DNA from: an uncultured Erysipelotrichaceae bacterium
Lineage (GTDB): Bacteria; Bacillota_I; Bacilli_A; RFN20; CAG-826
NCBI GenBank assembly: GCA_902799855.1
Contig: CADCCA010000007.1
Location: 1 to 33,237, forward strand
Direction of reading: 5' to 3'
DNA: 33,237 nt
In this document: positions 29,636-33,237 of the stretch, one piece after another
Layout of the letters: every line of letters begins with the position of its first letter
Numbering within the stretch: position 1 is the stretch's first letter
Translations under genes and position numbers: made by a program
Notes under the pieces: model-generated
Databases searched by the model: none
Told to the model about the DNA's origin: nothing
What the model saw: the letters and a program-made list of their open reading frames with translations, nothing else

Positions 29636-30569
29636 TAATTCCAAAGATGCTTAAGAATGTTTTAATGGCTTCTTTATTATCTTTAGCGAGTTTAAAGCCA
29701 AGACCCATGCCATTATTCTTTCTTAAGACGTTTTCTGCCATAGTAGGCGCCACACCAAATAATTCTTGTGCGGCTTCTGCTTTATTCATACCAGCAGACA
29801 TTTTGCTTGGATCAGCAATAGCCTCTTCAATATCTTTCTTTAAATCATTCAAGAAATATGGAACTTTATTGGCCTCAAGTTTATTGTTCACAAAAACAGA
29901 AGCTTGGAATAATTCCGCATTATTGGATTTCTCTTTGTATTTTTCTTGGATGTTTGCATAGACTGAAATGGCATCGCCTTTCTTCGAAAGAACATTTGTT
30001 AAAGCAGGTTCTGCAATCATTACATAGTTAGGAACTAGTTCAGTACCTAAATCTGGATCAGTGAACTTACCACCGATAATGGCAGAAGCAGCATCATTGA
30101 CCGCACTCACATAATGAAGAGCGGAATCTAAATCATTACCATAAACATAATGGAAGATTTTATCTGGGACATTATTCTTTTGGAAAAGCAAAATTGTGTC
30201 ACTAGCATCCATCTCGTTATTTTCATCATTATTCATGGAAACGATGAAGAAGTTACCAAATGTAATTGTGGCGGCAAGTTTGTATGGAGCGTTCTTGTTA
30301 ACGATAGCTTGAACGCCAGCATTTGTTGGTAAGACGACAACATCTTTTTCGCCGTTGTTCATCATCGCCACGATATTAGTTGGAACACTGTTTGTTTCAA
30401 AGTTAGAAAGAGTGGCGTAATTATAAAACGCTAAAGCTGGAGCTCCAGTCGGAGCAACGATAGAAAACATTCCAGGTTCATAGTAGACATCTGGGCCATT
30501 GCTGTTACCATTATTGGAACAGGCACCGAGTGCTAATGTTGTTAAGATAATTGTTAATATTTTTTTCAT
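29601..30569 (-). CDS. ABC transporter substrate-binding lipoprotein (NMT1/SsuA-like)
   Basis: A 322-residue lipoprotein (LGAC, C17). Its first strand FSIVAPTGAPALAFYNYA and the following pattern (ATITFGNFFIV, then the hinge) match type 2 periplasmic-binding folds of the NMT1/SsuA class that feed SsuC-like permeases. Ligands in this class include sulfonates, nitrate-like ions and thiamine precursors; I cannot choose among them. Ribosome binding site AGGAGG and a minus-strand -10 TATAAT precede it. It heads the operon with the permease and rubrerythrin and is divergent from a CRP-family regulator. Confidence 0.82.
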   Translation of the reverse strand: MKKILTIILTTLALGACSNNGNSNGPDVYYEPGMFSIVAPTGAPALAFYNYATLSNFETNSVPTNIVAMMNNGEKDVVVLPTNAGVQAIVNKNAPYKLAATITFGNFFIVSMNNDENNEMDASDTILLFQKNNVPDKIFHYVYGNDLDSALHYVSAVNDAASAIIGGKFTDPDLGTELVPNYVMIAEPALTNVLSKKGDAISVYANIQEKYKEKSNNAELFQASVFVNNKLEANKVPYFLNDLKKDIEEAIADPSKMSAGMNKAEAAQELFGVAPTMAENVLRKNNGMGLGFKLAKDNKEAIKTFLSIFGINDVEENTFFTF

Positions 30570-30587
30570 AATAATTAATTCTCCTCC

Positions 30588-30635
30588 TTGATATTATAAA
30601 TACTTAAAGTATAATAAAATGTGACGTAGGTCACG
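30588..30635. promoter_or_regulatory. Divergent promoters with a CRP-type operator
   Basis: TGTGA-CGTAGG-TCACG (30620-30635) matches the TGTGA-N6-TCACA consensus in all but the last base. Plus-strand promoter: TTGATA (30588-30593), 16 bases, TATAAT (30610-30615); the site covers the expected start. Minus-strand -10 TATAAT is at 30593-30598; the site centre (30627.5) falls about 41.5 bases upstream of the expected start near 30586, the class II activator position. Confidence 0.8.
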
Positions 30636-30643
30636 AAAATAAT

Positions 30644-31246
30644 ATGAAAATAGCAATTTTAAACGTTTTAACTAAAAAAGAACATCAATTAGTCAAAGGC
30701 TACCAAATAGCCAAAGGCAACATCATCTATCATGAAGGAGATGTCTGCGAGAACATCGGCATTGTCATCTCAGGTAAGATTGACATTGTCTCATATTCCT
30801 TCGAAGGTAAAGAACAGCTCATCAACACTTTGAAGGCGGGAGAAATATTCGGTAACAATTTACTTTTCTCAAGCGAACCTTTATATCGCGGAGATGTTGT
30901 CGCTAAAGAAAAATCTGTTGTCGCATTTATTAATAAGGAGAACCTTGTTTTCTTATTGCAAAATAATGCTGGATTTTTAAATTTATATTTAAAAGCCCAA
31001 TCAGACAAAGCTAAAGCCTTAACTGCTAGAATTCAATTATTATCGTTTACCAATGCCGAAGAAAGATTATTTTATTACGCGAGTAAAAACGATGGTGTCA
31101 TCAATTTTAAAAATGTGACCTCGTTAGCGGCCACAATTGGTGTGCAAAGAGAAACTCTTTCTCGCTTATTAACTAACTTAATTGAACGTCATTTAATCAA
31201 GAAAGAAAAAGGCAAGATCACAGTGATTAAAAAGAAAAGGCGCTAA
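30644..31246 (+). CDS. CRP/FNR-family transcriptional regulator
   Basis: A 200-residue regulator. A cyclic-nucleotide-binding-type beta-roll spans about 10-105 (IIYHEGDVCENIGIV, LKAGEIFGNNLLF), the dimer helix about 108-130, and the C-terminal winged helix has recognition helix VQRETLSRLL (167-176). R169, E170 and R174 match the Arg-Glu-x-x-x-Arg pattern that E. coli CRP uses on TGTGA. The cAMP-contact stretch is not conserved, and only one Cys (C35) is present, so it is neither a typical cAMP receptor nor an FNR-type iron-sulfur sensor. The ribosome binding site is weak. It faces folD with a one-base gap. Confidence 0.9.
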   Translation: MKIAILNVLTKKEHQLVKGYQIAKGNIIYHEGDVCENIGIVISGKIDIVSYSFEGKEQLINTLKAGEIFGNNLLFSSEPLYRGDVVAKEKSVVAFINKENLVFLLQNNAGFLNLYLKAQSDKAKALTARIQLLSFTNAEERLFYYASKNDGVINFKNVTSLAATIGVQRETLSRLLTNLIERHLIKKEKGKITVIKKKRR

Positions 31247-31247
31247 C

Positions 31248-32042
31248 CTACTTGTTAACGCCATAGATTTCTAATAAGTTTTCGTAAAGGGCAAGTCTTG
31301 TTGCTAAGCCAACGCCACCAGGAACCGGAGTTTGAAGCCCAACTGGAAGATTAGGAATCGCATCGCCTTTTAAACCATCTTCAGTTCTTGAGATGCCAAC
31401 ATCAACAATGACGGCGTCTTTTTTATATGTAAAGCGATTATCTAAGAAACCAGCTTTACCAATCGCCACAACAATCACATCTGCGTGAGCGATATAGAAA
31501 GCCATATCTTCTGGAGAAGTTTTGCTATGCAAAACAGTCACATTCATATTCTCTTTAAGCAAGAGTTTAGCCATTGGTTTACCAACGATATTGCTTCTGC
31601 CAATGACAACAGCGTTTCTTCCTTGCATTGGAATATTTTCAAAATGTAAATAATTGATAATGCCTTTTGGAGTGCATGGCACTAGACTTGATAATGGATG
31701 GAAACCATCAACATCTTTTTTAGGAGAAACCGCTAATTTAATAGTTTCTTCGTCAATACCTTTTGGTAATGGCATCTGCACGATAAAACCATCATGTTCT
31801 TGATCGTTATTTAATTTATCGATAACCTTCAAAAGTTCTTCTTGAGTGGTCTCTAAAGGTAACTTAATGAGGTCTGCTCTAATACCTAATTCATCAGCGT
31901 CTTTTAGTTTCCCGCGCACGTACGCGCAGCTTCCCGCATCTTCGTTAACTTGCACGATTGCGATGCTTGGCTTTCTTTCTAATTTGCTAACGAGATTTTT
32001 AATCTCTTCTTTACGATATGCGACGTATTCTTTAATAGTCAT
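31248..32042 (-). CDS. folD: Bifunctional methylenetetrahydrofolate dehydrogenase/cyclohydrolase FolD
   Basis: A 264-residue FolD, about 20 residues shorter than E. coli FolD, mostly at the N-terminus. The catalytic pair Y41 and K45 in YVRGKLKDADELGI corresponds to Y50/K54. The folate-site stretch DGFIVQMPLP, the DVDGFHP loop, the NADP-binding VVIGRSNIVGKPMAKLL and TPVPGGVG are all present. It interconverts 5,10-methylene-, methenyl- and 10-formyl-THF. It starts one base after the dCMP deaminase stop, so the two form an operon that links one-carbon and thymidylate supply. Confidence 0.95.
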   Translation of the reverse strand: MTIKEYVAYRKEEIKNLVSKLERKPSIAIVQVNEDAGSCAYVRGKLKDADELGIRADLIKLPLETTQEELLKVIDKLNNDQEHDGFIVQMPLPKGIDEETIKLAVSPKKDVDGFHPLSSLVPCTPKGIINYLHFENIPMQGRNAVVIGRSNIVGKPMAKLLLKENMNVTVLHSKTSPEDMAFYIAHADVIVVAIGKAGFLDNRFTYKKDAVIVDVGISRTEDGLKGDAIPNLPVGLQTPVPGGVGLATRLALYENLLEIYGVNK

Positions 32043-32043
32043 A

Positions 32044-32517
32044 TTATTTCACTAATTCTGGTAATTCTTTCGCGGTATATTGTCTTAATTTAATACCCGC
32101 TAATTCGAGCATTTTACGACTAGCTTGGAAGCCAATTGTGCCCGCATATTTATCTTCTAGATAAATAATTTCCTTAATGCCTGTTTGTATGCACGCTTTC
32201 GCGCATTCGTTGCATGGGAAAAGAGTGACATATAAACGACAGCCTTTTAAGGCTTCGCCGTGTCTGGTATTTAAGATGGCATTAAATTCTGCATGACAGA
32301 CATATAAATACTTAGAATCTAAGCCTTCGCCTTTATTCCAAGATAATTTACTTTCATCAAGTCCTGTTGGCATGCCATTATAGCCAATAGAAACTACTTT
32401 ATTATCGTTATCAACGATACATGCGCCTACTTTTGTGTTGGGATCTTTGCTTCTCAAAGCGCTTAAAGAAGCGATACCCATAAAGTATTCATCCCAAGAG
32501 ATATTTTTGTTTTCCAT
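32044..32517 (-). CDS. dCMP deaminase
   Basis: A 157-residue zinc deaminase that converts dCMP to dUMP for thymidylate synthesis. The zinc and catalytic motifs are H75-A-E77 (CHAEFNAI) and C102/C105 (PCNEC). Family motifs ALRSKDPNTKVGACIV and GYNGMPTG are present. I start at ATG 32517; upstream in-frame ATGs at 32544 and 32556 would place low-complexity IIII residues before the domain and lie within the promoter. TATAAT lies seven bases before this ATG and no ribosome binding site is seen. It is followed directly by folD. Confidence 0.92.
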   Translation of the reverse strand: MENKNISWDEYFMGIASLSALRSKDPNTKVGACIVDNDNKVVSIGYNGMPTGLDESKLSWNKGEGLDSKYLYVCHAEFNAILNTRHGEALKGCRLYVTLFPCNECAKACIQTGIKEIIYLEDKYAGTIGFQASRKMLELAGIKLRQYTAKELPELVK

Positions 32518-32524
32518 ATCATTT

Positions 32525-32552
32525 ATTATAATGATATTTGACATTAAAACAA
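32525..32552 (-). promoter_or_regulatory. Leaderless promoter of the dCMP deaminase/folD operon
   Basis: Minus strand: TTGTTT (32547-32552), 16-base spacer, TATAAT (32525-32530), then seven bases to ATG 32517. It overlaps the divergent promoter of the radical SAM gene. Confidence 0.65.
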
Positions 32553-32566
32553 TCAAATACTAAAGT
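32538..32566 (+). promoter_or_regulatory. Promoter of the NrdG-like gene
   Basis: TTGACA (32538-32543), 17-base spacer, TAAAGT (32561-32566), 13 bases before ATG 32580. No ribosome binding site, so the leader is very short. It overlaps the divergent deaminase promoter. Confidence 0.65.
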
Positions 32567-32579
32567 AATAATACAAGTT

Positions 32580-33237
32580 ATGGCGATTGTAGGAATTGAT
32601 AAACTTTCATTACTCGATTACGAAGACAAAGTCTCCGTCGTTTTATTCTCCAAAGCGTGTAATATGCGTTGCCCATTTTGTCACAACGGCGAGTCAGTTT
32701 TAAACGCGCAAGAAGAATTAAATTTCGATGGTATTTTAGCCTTCCTTAAAACGAGAACTGGCCTAGTGGATGCAGTAGTGTTCACGGGTGGCGAACCAAC
32801 TTTAGAGCCTGATTTAGAGGTTAAAATCAAAGCAGTTCGCGAACTCGGTTTTGATATCAAGTTAGACACTAACGGCACTAACCCAGAAATAGTAGAAAAA
32901 TTACTTGATGATGGAGTGGTGGACTATGTAGCGATAGATATTAAAAATAGTCCTTCTTTATACGCGGAAACTACCGGCACCAAAAACATCAATTTAGATA
33001 GTATTAGAAGAAGTATCTCTATTATTATGAACAAAGCTAAAGACTATGAATTTAGAACAACTTTAGTCAAAGAATTCCATGAGCATATGGACTATGATTC
33101 TTTCTTTGAACTAATCAAAGGTGCTAAAAGATTATATCTACAAAAGTTTGTCGATCGTGAAGGCTGCATAATAAAAGGCCTCCATGATGTTGACGAACAG
33201 GAGGCCACTAAACTTAGAGATTATCTGCTAAGTAAAG
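32580..33237 (+). CDS. nrdG: Anaerobic ribonucleotide reductase activating protein (NrdG-like radical SAM), 3' end missing
   Basis: 219 codons are open to the window edge with no stop. The radical SAM motif C27-x3-C31-x2-C34 (CNMRCPFC) is followed by the SAM-contact GGEP (FTGGEPTLEP) and KLDTNGT, then DYVAIDIKNSP. This matches the family of activases that install the glycyl radical on anaerobic ribonucleotide reductase (the longer NrdG2 type of about 220-230 residues), so only a few residues are likely missing. It is divergent from the dCMP deaminase operon, another deoxynucleotide gene. Other glycyl-radical activases share these motifs, so the exact partner is inferred. Confidence 0.85.
   Translation, partial: MAIVGIDKLSLLDYEDKVSVVLFSKACNMRCPFCHNGESVLNAQEELNFDGILAFLKTRTGLVDAVVFTGGEPTLEPDLEVKIKAVRELGFDIKLDTNGTNPEIVEKLLDDGVVDYVAIDIKNSPSLYAETTGTKNINLDSIRRSISIIMNKAKDYEFRTTLVKEFHEHMDYDSFFELIKGAKRLYLQKFVDREGCIIKGLHDVDEQEATKLRDYLLSK

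Noticed and set aside
1..33237. Reassignment of TGA to Trp, as in Mollicutes
   Set aside because: TGA ends the AbrB gene exactly at the ATPase start and ends the GGDEF-EAL gene inside a terminator. Trp positions in conserved motifs (for example WNF, WVADMDF) use TGG.

Overview
The window comes from a low-GC, monoderm-type bacterium. It uses the standard genetic code (TGA is a real stop, for example at 160-162 and 20521-20523) and mixes strong Shine-Dalgarno starts with many starts that have none. Several traits point to an uncultured gut or rumen Bacillota lineage of the Bacilli/Erysipelotrichia/Mollicutes-relative kind: lipoproteins with Ser-rich linkers, group-3 Ig-like domains and collagen-like Gly-X-Y modules, a BMP-type nucleoside importer, a DUF6442/XRE pair and a DUF3737 protein. 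This assignment is an inference from gene content. I see no rRNA, CRISPR array, transposase or phage gene.

Layout. 1-1714: AbrB-type regulator (cut by the window edge), ABC ATPase and ABC-2 permease in one overlapping operon. 1809-6627: four-gene BMP-type nucleoside importer (binding protein, double ATPase, two permeases). 6651-7535 (-): DUF349 coiled-coil protein. 7752-9022: flavodoxin-like protein, then an OhrR-type MarR regulator fused in frame to a glutathione peroxidase, behind a palindromic operator. 9078-17185 (-): three large surface lipoproteins, namely a PPAD-like peptidylarginine deiminase, a clostripain-type protease with Ig-like domains, and a collagen-like protein. 17553-18155: small DUF6442-like membrane protein plus XRE repressor under twin operators. 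18247-24697: a membrane protein with degenerate GGDEF and intact EAL domains, an AtzF-C-like/DUF3810 metallopeptidase fusion, a DUF3737 protein, a PatB/MalY-type C-S lyase and a flavin reductase-like protein. 24698-26371 (-): RecN. 26672-27877: membrane protein with a Pro/Glu linker. 27981-28150 (-): tRNA-Asp and an aberrant tRNA-Phe. 28268-30569 (-): binding protein, permease and rubrerythrin, divergent from a CRP-family regulator (30644-31246) across a TGTGA-N6-TCAC site. 31248-32517 (-): FolD and dCMP deaminase. 32580-end: NrdG-like radical SAM activase (cut by the window edge).

How the genes work together. The most suggestive unit is the surface cluster. A clostripain-family protease (this family cleaves after Arg) lies next to a secreted deiminase that keeps every catalytic position of P. 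gingivalis PPAD and an Arg-Pro-Arg motif where PPAD binds the C-terminal carboxylate. That would reconstruct a 'cut after Arg, then citrullinate the new C-terminus' pathway in a Gram-positive-type organism. The clostripain and collagen-like proteins also appear to share an uncharacterised domain of about 110 residues. Redox defence appears twice, in the OhrR-Gpx operon and in the rubrerythrin operon. At least seven genes have a -10 hexamer a few bases before ATG and no ribosome binding site, which suggests widespread leaderless transcription.
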